Shown here piece by piece: positions 18,956 to 28,607 of a stretch of DNA of 64,000 nt (position 1 is its first letter; each line of letters opens with the position of its first letter). The translations under genes were made by a program, and so were the position numbers. The notes beneath the pieces are model-generated. The model did not search any database. It was not told the origin of the DNA and saw only the letters and a program-made list of their open reading frames with translations. The stretch spans positions 682,001-746,000 of the forward strand of contig NZ_JACHDB010000002.1 in NCBI RefSeq assembly GCF_014200805.1. The letters are read 5' to 3'. This DNA is from Nocardiopsis composta (GTDB lineage: Bacteria; Actinomycetota; Actinomycetes; Streptosporangiales; Streptosporangiaceae).

Positions 18956-19960
18956 TCAGCGCGGCGCCGGGATCGGCAGCCGGGCCACCAGGTCGGCGAC
19001 GATCTGCTCGGCGGTGCGCTGCTCCATCCGGGCCTCGGGGGCGAGCAGCAGCCGGTGCGCGAGGACCGGGACGGCGAGCGCCTGGACGTCGTCGGGGACG
19101 ACGTAGCCGCGCCCCTCCAGGGCGGCGTAGGCGCGCGCGGCGCGGACCAGGTGCAGGGTGGCGCGGGGGGAGGCGCCCAGCCGGAGCAGGGGCGAGGTGC
19201 GGGTGGCGGTGACCAGGTCGACCACGTAGCGGCGGACGCCCGGCGCCACGTGCACGGTGCGCACGTACTCGGCCATCGCCCGCACGTCGGCCACCCCGGC
19301 GACCGGCGCCAGCCGGTCCAGCGGCGAGGCGGCGCTGTGCATGTCGATCATGTCCAGCTCGGCCTGCGGGGTGGGGTAGCCCACCGAGATGCGCGCCATG
19401 AACCGGTCCCGCTGGGCCTCGGGAAGCGGGTAGGTGCCCTCCATGTCGCCCGGGTTCTGGGTGGCGACCACCATGAACGGCGGCTCCAGCGGGCGGGCGG
19501 TCCCGTCCACGCTGACCTGCATCTCCTCCATGCACTCCAGGAGGGCCGACTGGGTCTTGGGGGAGGCGCGGTTGATCTCGTCGCCGAGCACGATGTTGGC
19601 GAACACCGGGCCGGGGCTGAACTCGAAGGCGTGCCGCTCCTGGTGGTAGACGCTGACCCCGGTGATGTCGCCGGGCAGCAGGTCCGGGGTGAACTGGATG
19701 CGCTGCACCGTGCCGTCCACGGCCCGGCCCAGCGCCTTGGCCAGCATGGTCTTGCCGACCCCGGGAACGTCCTCGATGAGCAGGTGCCCCTCGGCCAGCA
19801 GGACGGTCAGCGCCATCCGCACGACCTCGGGCTTGCCCTCGATGACCGTCTCGATCGCCTTGCGGATCCGGAAGGCGTGGCCGAGGACCGGGTCGGCGCT
19901 CTCACCCCCCGGCCGGGGGGCGCCGTTGTGATGGGTGCCGAGTGACACGTGTCCCCTCAT
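18956..19960 (-). CDS. MoxR-family AAA+ ATPase
   Basis: The 334-residue product shows Walker [16 protein letters not shown], Walker [17 protein letters not shown] and the sensor region [20 protein letters not shown]. The lid domain follows. MoxR ATPases act as chaperones that mature or activate partner proteins, here most likely the DUF58/transglutaminase pair downstream. ATG 19960 lies after GGGA. The gene is divergent from mraZ with about 350 bases between them. Confidence 0.95.
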   Translation of the reverse strand: MRGHVSLGTHHNGAPRPGGESADPVLGHAFRIRKAIETVIEGKPEVVRMALTVLLAEGHLLIEDVPGVGKTMLAKALGRAVDGTVQRIQFTPDLLPGDITGVSVYHQERHAFEFSPGPVFANIVLGDEINRASPKTQSALLECMEEMQVSVDGTARPLEPPFMVVATQNPGDMEGTYPLPEAQRDRFMARISVGYPTPQAELDMIDMHSAASPLDRLAPVAGVADVRAMAEYVRTVHVAPGVRRYVVDLVTATRTSPLLRLGASPRATLHLVRAARAYAALEGRGYVVPDDVQALAVPVLAHRLLLAPEARMEQRTAEQIVADLVARLPIPAPR

Positions 19961-20230
19961 TCCCGATTCCCGTGGTCCGCCCGCGGTGCGCTGCGCGGCC
20001 TCCGCGGAACCGAGGCTAGAAGGAAAAGGAGGGAAAGCAAATCTAAACGGAGCAATCCATGCCGACCGGGCACCGGGCCCCGGCCGGCCTCCCCGGGCCT
20101 CGCCCCGGGGAGGCCGGAGCGCCCGGCGGCGCCGCGCCCGGGGCGCCCCGCCGTCGCCCCCTTCTCCGCTCCACCCCACCTGACCTGCGATTTTGTCGTG
20201 GGAAACGGTTTCGTGGAGCGCGCGATTCTG

Positions 20231-20258
20231 TTGACGGTGGGGGAGAGTGGAGTACAGT
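20231..20258 (+). promoter_or_regulatory. mraZ promoter of the division/cell-wall cluster
   Basis: TTGACG at 20231-20236 and TACAGT at 20253-20258 are separated by 16 bases, a good match to the housekeeping sigma factor of actinobacteria. The spacer and downstream region carry the four GTGG repeats recognised as the MraZ operator, which would let MraZ occlude this promoter. Confidence 0.7.
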
Positions 20259-20270
20259 GGGGCATTGTGG
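20237..20270 (+). promoter_or_regulatory. MraZ operator: four GTGG direct repeats at 10-bp spacing
   Basis: GTGG occurs at 20237, 20247, 20257 and 20267, exactly one helical turn apart, with units GTGGGGGAGA, GTGGAGTACA, GTGGGGCATT and GTGGAGGAAG. MraZ of other bacteria binds short direct repeats with this periodicity upstream of its own gene. The sites overlap the promoter and end about 40 bases before the mraZ start, so autorepression of the cluster is the natural reading. Confidence 0.8.
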
Positions 20271-20311
20271 AGGAAGAGGTCGCGGCATCGAGACCGGGGG
20301 AGGTGGGGCCG

Positions 20312-20743
20312 ATGTTCCTCGGCACCCATTCGCCGCGGCTCGACGCGAAGGGGCGGCTCTTCCTTCCCGCGAAGTACCGCGACGAGCTGTCCGGGGGCCT
20401 GGTGATCACCAAGGGGCAGGAGCGCTGCCTCTACGTCTTCCCGCTGGCGGAGTTCCGGCGGGTCACCGAGAACCTCCGCTCGGCCCCGGTCACCGCCAAG
20501 GCGGTGCGCGACTACAGCCGCGTGCTGTTCGCCGGAGCCTCCGACGAAGTCCCCGACAAGCAGGGTCGCATCACCCTGCCCCCGGCGCTGCGCTCCTACG
20601 CCGGGCTGGAGCGGGATTGCGTGGTGATCGGCGCCGACACCCGCCTGGAGATCTGGGACGCCGCGGCCTGGGCGCAGTACGAGTCCGAGCAGGAGCAGGT
20701 GTTCGCGGAGCTGTCCGAGGAGGTGCTGCCGGGGGCGTCCTGA
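20312..20743 (+). CDS. mraZ: Transcriptional regulator MraZ
   Basis: The 143-residue product has two AbrB-like swapped-hairpin repeats, marked by [14 protein letters not shown] near the N terminus and [14 protein letters not shown] in the second half. MraZ forms ring-shaped oligomers and represses the division and cell-wall cluster, including itself. ATG 20312 follows GGGGGAGG. It is the first gene of the dcw cluster, as in most bacteria, and its operator repeats are visible just upstream. Confidence 0.97.
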   Translation: MFLGTHSPRLDAKGRLFLPAKYRDELSGGLVITKGQERCLYVFPLAEFRRVTENLRSAPVTAKAVRDYSRVLFAGASDEVPDKQGRITLPPALRSYAGLERDCVVIGADTRLEIWDAAAWAQYESEQEQVFAELSEEVLPGAS

Positions 20744-20954
20744 TGCGGGCGCGCGCCCGGGAAGACCCGGGGCCGCCGGAGAGGACGGCACGGGACACGG
20801 CCTTCAGACGCGGATGGGGACCGGCTGGCGCGACTTCCCCGGCGCCAGGCGGTACCGCGTCTGGAGGCCTCTCCGGGCCAGGCCCGGGGAGCAGGGCACG
20901 GCGCAGGGGGCGCCGGCCCGGAGGGGAGAACGGGAAAGAGAGGGCAGTGTGCTG

Positions 20955-21941
20955 ATGGGGGACACCGGGATCGGCGCGGACCCGGGGGCGGACGACCGCG
21001 CCGAGCACGTTCCGGTGATGCTCGACCGGATCGTCGAGCTGCTCGCGCCCGCGCTGCAGGAGCCGGGCGCCGTTCTCGTGGACGGCACACTGGGCCTGGG
21101 CGGGCACGCGGAGGCCATGCTCACCGCGCTGCCCGGGCTGAGGCTGGTCGGCATCGACCGGGACACCAGCGCGCTGCGGCGCAGCCGGGCCCGGCTGGCG
21201 CCGTTCGCCGGCCGCACCGAGTTCGCGCACGCCGAGTACGACGCCCTCCCGCGGGTGCTGGACGACCTCGGCATCGGCGAGGTCCGCGGGGTCCTGCTGG
21301 ACCTGGGGGTCTCCTCACCGCAGCTGGACGAGGCCGAGCGCGGCTTCGCCTACTCCTACGACGCGCCGCTGGACATGCGGATGGACCGCACCCAGGAGCT
21401 GACCGCGGCCGACGTCGTCAACGGCTACTCCGCCGCCGAGCTCACCCGGGTCCTGCGCGTCTACGGCGAGGAGCGCTTCGCCGCGCGCATCGCCCAGGCC
21501 CTGGTCCGCGAGCGCGCCGCCGGCCGGATCGACTCCACCCGGCGCCTGGCCGAGCTGGTCCGCGAGGCGATCCCGGCGGCGACCCGGCGCACCGGCGGCA
21601 ACCCGGCCAAGCGCACCTTCCAGGCGCTGCGCATCGAGGTCAACGCCGAGCTCGGCATCCTGGAGCGCACCCTGCCCGCCGCGATCGACCGGCTCGCCGT
21701 CGGCGGCCGCATCGCGGTGCTGTCGTACCACTCCCTCGAGGACCGGATGACCAAGCGGGCCTTCGCCGAGCTGGCCACCGACCGCACCCCGCCGGGGCTG
21801 CCGGTCCCGCTGCCGGGCAGCGAGCCCGAGCTGCGGCTGCTGACCCGCGGCGCGGAGGCGCCCACCGAGGAGGAGAACGAGCGCAACCCGCGGGCCGCGT
21901 CGGCCCGGCTGAGGGCCGCGGAGCGGCTCCGCCGGCACTGA
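20955..21941 (+). CDS. rsmH: 16S rRNA (cytosine-1402-N4)-methyltransferase
   Basis: The 328-residue product contains [15 protein letters not shown], the SAM site [15 protein letters not shown], the conserved [18 protein letters not shown] and the C-terminal [16 protein letters not shown]. It methylates C1402 of 16S rRNA in the decoding centre. ATG 20955 and an in-frame GTG at 20949 share the site AGAGAGGG; the ATG gives the better spacing. It lies 211 bases after mraZ in the dcw cluster. Confidence 0.96.
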   Translation: MGDTGIGADPGADDRAEHVPVMLDRIVELLAPALQEPGAVLVDGTLGLGGHAEAMLTALPGLRLVGIDRDTSALRRSRARLAPFAGRTEFAHAEYDALPRVLDDLGIGEVRGVLLDLGVSSPQLDEAERGFAYSYDAPLDMRMDRTQELTAADVVNGYSAAELTRVLRVYGEERFAARIAQALVRERAAGRIDSTRRLAELVREAIPAATRRTGGNPAKRTFQALRIEVNAELGILERTLPAAIDRLAVGGRIAVLSYHSLEDRMTKRAFAELATDRTPPGLPVPLPGSEPELRLLTRGAEAPTEEENERNPRAASARLRAAERLRRH

Positions 21942-21978
21942 GGCGGCGCCGACCGAGGGAGTAGGGAGGGCACAGGAC

Positions 21979-22413
21979 ATGACCACCAAGACCGAGGGCA
22001 CCTCCCGCGGAGGCGGCTCCCGCACCGGCCGCAGGACGGCCCCCCGCACCCGGCCCGCCGCCCCGCCGAAGACGGCTCCCCGCACTGCGCCCGCCCGGCG
22101 CCCGGCGCGCTCCGCGCGGCCGCCGCGCATGCCGTTCGTGCTGCTGGTGCTCGGACTGCTGGCCGGCGCCCTGGTCAGCCTGCTGGCGCTGCGCACCGTA
22201 CTGCTGGAGGACTCCTTCACCATCTCCCGGCTGCAGACCGAGAACACCGAGCTCGGCCACCGGCAGGAGCAGCTCGGCGAGGAGGTGCTCCGCCTGGAGT
22301 CGCCGGAGCGCATCGCGCGCGAGGCCGAGGACATGGGCATGGAGCCCGGGGACGCCCCGAGGTTCCTGGACACCGAGGACGGCCGGATCAGCGGCGGGAG
22401 CGGCGCCGAGTGA
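21979..22413 (+). CDS. ftsL: FtsL-like septum protein
   Basis: The 144-residue product has a basic, proline/threonine-rich cytoplasmic tail of about 50 residues, a single membrane helix (about 52-73), and an extracellular heptad-like coiled coil (SRLQTENTELGHRQEQLGEE). This is the FtsL/DivIC architecture. FtsL joins FtsQ and DivIC to activate FtsW-FtsI septal synthesis. Sequence identity in the family is low, so the call rests on architecture and its position between rsmH and ftsI. Confidence 0.85.
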   Translation: MTTKTEGTSRGGGSRTGRRTAPRTRPAAPPKTAPRTAPARRPARSARPPRMPFVLLVLGLLAGALVSLLALRTVLLEDSFTISRLQTENTELGHRQEQLGEEVLRLESPERIAREAEDMGMEPGDAPRFLDTEDGRISGGSGAE

Positions 22414-22495
22414 GGCGCCGGAGTGAGCGGAAGGGACGTGGCAGAGGTGAGGAAGGCGGCCCCGCTGGCGCACCGGGCGGAACGGAGGTCCGCGG

Positions 22496-24433
22496 TTGAG
22501 CGCGTCGCGTGACGGGCGTTCCAAGGAGCCGCGGCGCCCCGCCCGGGGGCCGGCCGCACGCGCCGGCCGCCCGGACCGCCCCCGCCGCCCCGCCCGGGAC
22601 GGCGACCGGGCCCGCTCCCCGCGCCCCCGCCCGGCGGGCGGAGGCGGAGGCCGGCCCCGCCGCCCCGCCGCGCCCCCGCCGTCCCCGCTGCTCCGCCGGC
22701 GCTTCCGCCGGGTCGACCCGCAGCGCAGGATCAAGATCGCCCTGGCCCTGATGTCCGCGGTGCTGGTGCTGTTCGCCGGCCGGCTCGTCTACATCCAGGG
22801 CTTCAACGCCGCGACCTACGCCGACGAGGCCGCGGACCTGCGGATGGCCACCATCGACATCCCCACCACCCGGGGCTCCATCACCGACGCCGCCGGGCGA
22901 GCCTTCGCCATGTCGGTGGAGGTGCGCACCGTCTTCGTCGACCCGGCCGAGATCGACGAGGAGGAGAGCGAGAAGGTCGTCGCAGAGCTGGCCGCCCGGT
23001 TCCAGCTCGACCCCAAGGAGGTCCGGGCCAAGGTCCAGGCGGAGCCGTCCCGCTACGAGGTGGTGAAGCGGAACGTCTCCCCCGAGGACTGGGCCGACCT
23101 GGCCGAGCTCGGGCTGCAGGGCGTCGGCGCGGACAAGGGCTACAAGCGCGTCTACCCCGACGAGACCGGCGCCGCCGACCTGGTCGGCTTCGTCGGCACC
23201 GACGGCGCCGGCCTGGAGGGGCTGGAGGCCGTCATGGACGACACCCTCGCCGGCAGGCCCGGAAAGCAGCAGGTGGAGACCGGCGCCAACGGCCAGCAGA
23301 TCCCGATGGCCGGCGGCTACTCCCGCGAGCCGGTGCCCGGCCAGGACGTGCAGCTGACCTTGGACGCCGACGTCCAGTGGTACGCCCAGCAGGCCCTGGC
23401 CGAGCGGGCGGAGGAGCTCGACGCCGACGGCGGCAGCGTCATCGTGATGCGCCCCGGCGGGGAGATCGTGGCGATGGCCGACTACCCCACCTACGACCCC
23501 ACCGACATCGAGTCCACCAGCGGCGAGCAGCGGAAGAACGGCGCGGTGTCGGAGGTGTTCGAGCCCGGCAGCACCAACAAGGTGATCACCGCCGCCGGGG
23601 CCCTGGAGGAGGGCGTCACCACCCCGGAGACCGTCTACACGGTGCCCTACTCCATGAAGGTGGAGGACCGCACCTTCAAGGACTCCCACGTGCACGACAC
23701 CGAGCGGATGACGCTCAACGGCATCATGGCCCAGTCCAGCAACGTGGGCACGATCAAGGTCGGCCAGCAGCTCGGCGCGCAGGGCCTCTACGACTACCTC
23801 TCCGCCTTCGGCTTCGGCCGGCCCACCGGGCTGGCCCTGCCCGGGGAGGAGTCCGGCGTGCTGCACCACCCCGACGACTGGTGGGGCACCCAGCTCGCCT
23901 CGGTCTCCTTCGGCCAGGGCCTGTCGGTCACCGCGATGCAGATGGCCAGCGTCTACGCCACCATCGCCAACGGCGGGGTCCGGGTGGAGCCGACGCTGGT
24001 CGCCGGCACGGTCGACGCCGACGGGGACTTCCACCCCTCCGAGGCGCCCAAGGAGCGCCGGGTGATCGGGAAGAAGACCGCCGAGGAGGTGGCGCTGATG
24101 CTGGAGGGCGTCACCGGCGACCACGGCACCGCCCAGCAGGCCCGGATCGACGGCTACCGGGTGGCCGGCAAGACCGGCACCGCCAACCGGGTCAACCCGA
24201 AGACCGGGACCTACAAGGGCGGCGGCTACACCTCCACCTTCGTCGGGTTCGCCCCGGCCGACGACCCCGGGCTGATCGTCCAGGTCGTGCTGCACAACCC
24301 GCAGAAGCAGTACTACGGCGGGGAGGCGGCGGGCCCGCTGTTCACCGACGTGATGTCGTTCGGCCTGAAGACCCTGAAGATCCCGCCGACGGAGACCGAG
24401 GCGCCCAAGATCCGCCTGTTCGAGGACGACTGA
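22496..24433 (+). CDS. ftsI: Septal peptidoglycan transpeptidase (class B PBP, FtsI)
   Basis: The 645-residue product has a basic, Arg/Pro-rich cytoplasmic tail of about 75 residues, one membrane helix, a dimerisation domain and a transpeptidase domain. The active-site motifs are S359-T-N-K362, S414-S-N416 and K559-T-G-T562. No PASTA domains are present. It crosslinks septal peptidoglycan with FtsW. The start is TTG 22496, set by GGAGG seven bases upstream; no ATG or GTG in frame has comparable support. It is 82 bases after ftsL. Confidence 0.95.
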   Translation: MSASRDGRSKEPRRPARGPAARAGRPDRPRRPARDGDRARSPRPRPAGGGGGRPRRPAAPPPSPLLRRRFRRVDPQRRIKIALALMSAVLVLFAGRLVYIQGFNAATYADEAADLRMATIDIPTTRGSITDAAGRAFAMSVEVRTVFVDPAEIDEEESEKVVAELAARFQLDPKEVRAKVQAEPSRYEVVKRNVSPEDWADLAELGLQGVGADKGYKRVYPDETGAADLVGFVGTDGAGLEGLEAVMDDTLAGRPGKQQVETGANGQQIPMAGGYSREPVPGQDVQLTLDADVQWYAQQALAERAEELDADGGSVIVMRPGGEIVAMADYPTYDPTDIESTSGEQRKNGAVSEVFEPGSTNKVITAAGALEEGVTTPETVYTVPYSMKVEDRTFKDSHVHDTERMTLNGIMAQSSNVGTIKVGQQLGAQGLYDYLSAFGFGRPTGLALPGEESGVLHHPDDWWGTQLASVSFGQGLSVTAMQMASVYATIANGGVRVEPTLVAGTVDADGDFHPSEAPKERRVIGKKTAEEVALMLEGVTGDHGTAQQARIDGYRVAGKTGTANRVNPKTGTYKGGGYTSTFVGFAPADDPGLIVQVVLHNPQKQYYGGEAAGPLFTDVMSFGLKTLKIPPTETEAPKIRLFEDD

Positions 24434-24522
24434 GCGGCGACCGGGCGGGGCGCCGGGGCGCGGGCCGGGGAATGTGGGACACGCCCCGGTCCGCGGATTA
24501 ACCTCGGGCTCCGTTCAGCCGA

Positions 24523-24528
24523 TAGCCT
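24523..24528 (+). promoter_or_regulatory. Candidate -10 element directly upstream of murE
   Basis: TAGCCT ends 6 bases before GTG 24535, so a transcript from it would start at or next to the start codon. There is no Shine-Dalgarno sequence before this GTG. TTAACC at 24498 could be a poor -35 at 19 bases. If real, murE has its own leaderless promoter inside the cluster. Confidence 0.35.
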
Positions 24529-24534
24529 CTCGAC

Positions 24535-26193
24535 GTGCCACCCGTGATGCGACCTGACCACAGACTTCTCCGCCAGCTCGGCGAGCTGGCCCGGTTCCTC
24601 GGCCCGGAGGCGCTCGTCACGTGCGTCGACGACGGCCCCACCGCCGACCCGCTGCCCGGCGGGCGCGGGGCGGCCGACCCCGAGGCGCCCGCCGAGCCCG
24701 AGGCCACCGTGATCACCGGGGTCACCCACGACTCCCGCGCGGTCCAGCCGGGCGACCTGTACGCCGCCCTGCCCGGCGCCCGCGTGCACGGGGCCGACTT
24801 CGCCGCGCAGGCCGCCGAGGCCGGTGCCGCGGCGATCCTCACCGACCCCACCGGCTACGACCGCGCCGCCGCGACCCGGCTGCCGGTCGTCACCCTCGCC
24901 GACCCGCGCGCCCGCCTGGGCGAGGTCGCGGCCTGGGTCTACGGGCACCCCGCCGACCGGCTGCTGCTCATCGGCACCACCGGGACCAGCGGCAAGACCA
25001 CGGTGAGCTACCTGGTCGAGTCGGGCCTGCGCGCCGCGGGCGAGAAGACCGGGCTGATCGGCACCGTGGAGATGCGGGTCGGCGGCGAGCGCGTCGACTC
25101 CTCCCTCACCACGCCCGAGGCCACCGACCTGCACGGGCTGTTCGCCGCGATGGGCGAGCAGGGCGTGACCTCGGCCGCGATGGAGGTCTCCAGCCACGCC
25201 CTGGCCCTGGGCCGGGTCGGCGGCACCACCTACGACGTGGCGATCTTCACCAACCTCTCCCAGGACCACCTGGACTTCCACTCCGACCTGCGGGACTACT
25301 TCGAGACCAAGGCCCGGCTGTTCACACCGGAGTACGCCAAGGTCGCCGTGGTCAACCGGGACGACCGGTTCGGCCGGGCGCTCATCGACATGGTGGAGGA
25401 CCGGGGCGAGGTCCCGGTCACCACGTTCTCCACCGAGGGCGACCCGGAGGCCGAGTGGCGCGCCGAGGACATCGTGCTGGGCCCCCGGGGCAGCACGTTC
25501 CGGGTGGTGGGCCCGGGCGGCGTCGAGGCGGAGGCCTCGGTCGGACTGCCCGGACCGTTCAACGTCTCCAACGCGATGGCGGCCATCGTCGGCCTGATCG
25601 AGGCCGGGGTGCACCTGCACACCGCGATCGAGGGCGTGGCCGCCGCCCCCGGCGTGCCGGGCCGGATGGAGCGGGTGGAGGCCGGCCAGGAGTTCACCGC
25701 GCTGGTCGACTACTCGCACAAACCCGGCGCGATCGAGGCGGTGCTCACCTCGCTGCGCCAGGTCGCCCGGGGCCGGCTCACCATCGTGGTGGGCTGCGGC
25801 GGCGACCGGGACCGGGGCAAGCGCCCGCTGATGGGCGAGGCCGCCGCGCGGCTCGCCGACGCCGTCGTCCTCACCGACGACAACCCGCGCAGCGAGGACC
25901 CGGTCGCCATCCTCAACAGCATGCTGGAGGGCGTCGCCAAGGTGCCCCGCGAGGAGCGCGCCCGGATCACCGTCGAGCCGGACCGGGCCGAGGCCATCGA
26001 CCTGGCGGTCCGCCGCGCCGGCCCGGACGACGTGCTGGTCGTCGCCGGCAAGGGCCACGAGCGCGGCCAGTACGTGCTCGGCGAGGTGCTGCCGTTCGAC
26101 GACCGCGAGGTCCTCGCCGAGGCGGTCCGCCGCCTGGGCGTCCCGGACACCGGCGCGCAGCCCGCGGCCGAGGCCCCGGAGCGCGGCGGCTGA
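24535..26193 (+). CDS. murE: UDP-N-acetylmuramoyl-tripeptide synthetase (meso-diaminopimelate-adding)
   Basis: The 552-residue product has the Mur ligase ATP loop GTTGTSGKTTVSYLVESG, the carbamylated-lysine region and a C-terminal DDNPRSEDP. The DNPR motif identifies enzymes that add meso-diaminopimelate rather than lysine, in line with an actinobacterial wall of this type. GTG 24535 is used; an ATG at 24547 is in frame. The next cluster gene, murF, is separated by an unusually long gap. Confidence 0.96.
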   Translation: MPPVMRPDHRLLRQLGELARFLGPEALVTCVDDGPTADPLPGGRGAADPEAPAEPEATVITGVTHDSRAVQPGDLYAALPGARVHGADFAAQAAEAGAAAILTDPTGYDRAAATRLPVVTLADPRARLGEVAAWVYGHPADRLLLIGTTGTSGKTTVSYLVESGLRAAGEKTGLIGTVEMRVGGERVDSSLTTPEATDLHGLFAAMGEQGVTSAAMEVSSHALALGRVGGTTYDVAIFTNLSQDHLDFHSDLRDYFETKARLFTPEYAKVAVVNRDDRFGRALIDMVEDRGEVPVTTFSTEGDPEAEWRAEDIVLGPRGSTFRVVGPGGVEAEASVGLPGPFNVSNAMAAIVGLIEAGVHLHTAIEGVAAAPGVPGRMERVEAGQEFTALVDYSHKPGAIEAVLTSLRQVARGRLTIVVGCGGDRDRGKRPLMGEAAARLADAVVLTDDNPRSEDPVAILNSMLEGVAKVPREERARITVEPDRAEAIDLAVRRAGPDDVLVVAGKGHERGQYVLGEVLPFDDREVLAEAVRRLGVPDTGAQPAAEAPERGG

Positions 26194-27170
26194 GCGGCCG
26201 TCGGGTATGCAGGCGATGGCCCGATCCGGCCGGCGGGGCGCCCGCTTCCCTCTCGGGAAGAGGCCCTGCGCTTTCCCGCCGGCCCGCGGCCCCGCCCGCC
26301 GTGCAGAACGGCGGCACTCCGCGGCCGGACGTCCGCCCTGCCGGAGGACCCGGTCCGCCCGCGGCGGGGCCGATCCGGGCGGAGGCCGCCTCCGCGCCGC
26401 GACCGCCGGTCAGCCGGGTGAACACCGCGCCGGGGTAGTGCATTCAGCGGGCCCCGCGTGGTGGTGCGGCGGTGCGAGTGGCCACCTTTTGCATCTAATC
26501 CATTACGAAATGGGCGGAAGGTGCGGGTGGGGCGGCCGCGACCGGGGCGGAAGGGCGGCCCCGGAGGCCGTGCTCCGCGCCGCCGGAGCGCCGTCGGCGG
26601 CTCCCCCGCGGGCGGCCCGGAACGCGCCGGGCACCCCGACTCCGGCGGCGGGAAGGGCGCCTCGCGGCGTGTTGCGGTGTACCGCGGCCCGACCGGGTGT
26701 GTCCTGGTCGTGTCGGGGGCGTGTGCGCAGGGCGGGGGAGCGATGGGCGCGGGCGGAGGAGGCCGGTGCGGCCCGGACGGGCCGCCCCCCGCGGGGGCGT
26801 CCCCGGCGCCGGCGGATCGGAGCAGGCCGGGGCGGGCCCGGCGGGCGGCCGCCGGAGCCGGTGGCCGCGGCCCTCCACACCGACCGGGACGCGTCCGCGG
26901 TGCCCCAACATGTTCTAAGGTAGGTCCGGCAATCGCTGCCCGGTCCCGTGGCGTGCCGATGCCGCCTCGCGGTCGACGAGCCCGGCGTGATCCCCGTTTC
27001 CGGACGTTGCGACGTCCCCGACGCCGAGGTGCGCCGATGCGGCGGCGTCCCCCCGGACGCCTGGCGCCGTCGGACGCGGAGTCGTCACCGGAGGCATGGG
27101 CCGCGCCCGTCCGAAACCCCGATCGAGGCGCCGGAAGCGCCCAGGACCGGGCCCGACATGAGGAGTGGAT
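26194..27170. other. 977-base non-coding gap inside the cell-wall cluster, between murE and murF
   Basis: Neighbouring cluster genes overlap or lie close together, so this gap is exceptional. Its reading frames are arginine-, proline- and glycine-rich and unlike real proteins. An A/T-rich island at 26487-26513 contains the inverted repeat CCATT-ACGA-AATGG, and AACATGTT at 26907-26914 is followed by TAAGGT. These could be regulatory sites. No tRNA or known riboswitch is recognised. Confidence 0.6.
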
Positions 27171-28607
27171 TTGATCGCGCTGACGCTCGATCGGATCGCT
27201 GAGATCACCCGAACACGGATGAGCGGATCCGCGCGCCCGACCGACGTCGTGGCCGGGCCGGTCGTCGTCGACTCCCGGGGCGCCGGCCCCGGTTCGCTCT
27301 TCGTCGCGCTGCGCGGCGAGCGGGTCGACGGCCATGACTTCGCCGCCGCCGCCGTCGAGGCGGGGGCCGCAGCCGTCCTGGGGTCGCGCCCGGTCGACGC
27401 GCCCGCGCTGCTGGTCGACGGCGGCGACGATGAGGTCGTGGCCGCACTCGGCCGCCTCGCGCGCGAGGTCGCCGAGCGCATCTCGGCGGCCGGCGCCGAC
27501 ATCGTCGGCATCACCGGTTCGTCCGGCAAGACCACCACCAAGGACCTGCTCGCCCAGGTGCTGGACCGGCTCGGCCCCACGGTCGCCCCCGCCGGCTCGT
27601 TCAACAACGAGATCGGCCACCCGCTGACCGTGCTCCGCGCCGACGAGCGGACCCGCTTCGTGGTGCTGGAGGTCGCCGCGCGCGGCATCGGCCACATCGC
27701 GCACCTGTGCCGCATCGCACCTCCGCGGATCGGGGTGGTGCTCAACGTGGGCAGCGCGCACATGGGCGAGTTCGGCGGCAAGGAGGCCATCGCCCAGGCC
27801 AAGGGCGAGCTGGTCGAGGCGCTGCCGGACGCGGAGCGGGGCGGCGTCGCGGTGCTCAACGCCGACGACCCCGCGGTGGCCGCGATGGCCGGCCGCACCC
27901 GCGCCAGGGTGGTCACCTTCGGCACCGGCCCCGGCGCCGACGTGCGCGCCGCGGGCGTCCGGCTGGACGCCGCCGGCCGGGCCGAGTTCACCCTCGCCGT
28001 CGGCGGGGAGACCGCCTCGGTCCGCCTCGCCGTGGTCGGCGAGCACCAGGTGCACAACGCGCTCGCGGTCGCCGCGGTCGCCGCCGAGTTCGGTATGGGC
28101 GCCCGGGACATCGCCGCCGCGCTGGCCGAGGCCGGCCCGGTGAGCCGGTGGCGGATGGAGGTCACCGAGCTGGCCGACGGGACCACCGTGGTCAACGACG
28201 CCTACAACGCCAACCCCGAGTCCATGGCGGCGGCGCTGCGCACCCTCGGCTCGATCGCCGAGGGCCGGCGGGCCTTCGCGGTGCTCGGCCACATGGCGGA
28301 GCTGGGCGAGCGCTCGCGCGAGGAGCACGAGCGGATCGGCCGGCTGGCCGCCGAGGCCGGCGTCGACGGGCTGATCGTGGTCGGAGAGGAGGCCGCCCCC
28401 ATCGCCGAGGGGGCGGCGGGTGTCGAAGGCCGGCGCGGGGAGACCATCGCGGTCCCCGACGCCGCTGCGGCCGTGGCCGCGCTCACCGAGCGCCTGCGGC
28501 CCAAGGACGTCGTCTTGGTGAAGGGATCGCGCGTGGCCGGGCTGGAGCAGGTCGCCGAAGGGCTCTCCGCAGCGGGGCCGCTCGCGGAGCAGGGGGAAGC
28601 CCAGTGA
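27171..28607 (+). CDS. murF: UDP-N-acetylmuramoyl-tripeptide--D-alanyl-D-alanine ligase
   Basis: The 478-residue product begins MIALTLDRIAEITR, the usual MurF start, and has the ATP loop GITGSSGKTTTKDLL and the NDAYNANPESM motif. It adds the D-Ala-D-Ala dipeptide to the muropeptide precursor in the cytoplasm. The start is TTG 27171: AGGAG at 27161-27165 is correctly placed for it and overlaps the alternative GTG at 27165. Its stop overlaps the mraY start as GTGA. Confidence 0.95.
   Translation: MIALTLDRIAEITRTRMSGSARPTDVVAGPVVVDSRGAGPGSLFVALRGERVDGHDFAAAAVEAGAAAVLGSRPVDAPALLVDGGDDEVVAALGRLAREVAERISAAGADIVGITGSSGKTTTKDLLAQVLDRLGPTVAPAGSFNNEIGHPLTVLRADERTRFVVLEVAARGIGHIAHLCRIAPPRIGVVLNVGSAHMGEFGGKEAIAQAKGELVEALPDAERGGVAVLNADDPAVAAMAGRTRARVVTFGTGPGADVRAAGVRLDAAGRAEFTLAVGGETASVRLAVVGEHQVHNALAVAAVAAEFGMGARDIAAALAEAGPVSRWRMEVTELADGTTVVNDAYNANPESMAAALRTLGSIAEGRRAFAVLGHMAELGERSREEHERIGRLAAEAGVDGLIVVGEEAAPIAEGAAGVEGRRGETIAVPDAAAAVAALTERLRPKDVVLVKGSRVAGLEQVAEGLSAAGPLAEQGEAQ

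Larger units (their letters stand above)
19961..20311. other. Divergent intergenic region between moxR and mraZ
   Basis: It contains the mraZ promoter and operator (separate entries). An A/T-richer purine stretch at about 20017-20050 could include the moxR promoter on the minus strand, but no good -35/-10 pair stands out. There is no gene. Confidence 0.5.

Noticed and set aside
26458-27174. A 238-codon frame filling part of the murE-murF gap
   Set aside because: Arg/Pro/Gly-rich translation with no fold, no ribosome site, and overlap of the murF ribosome site.
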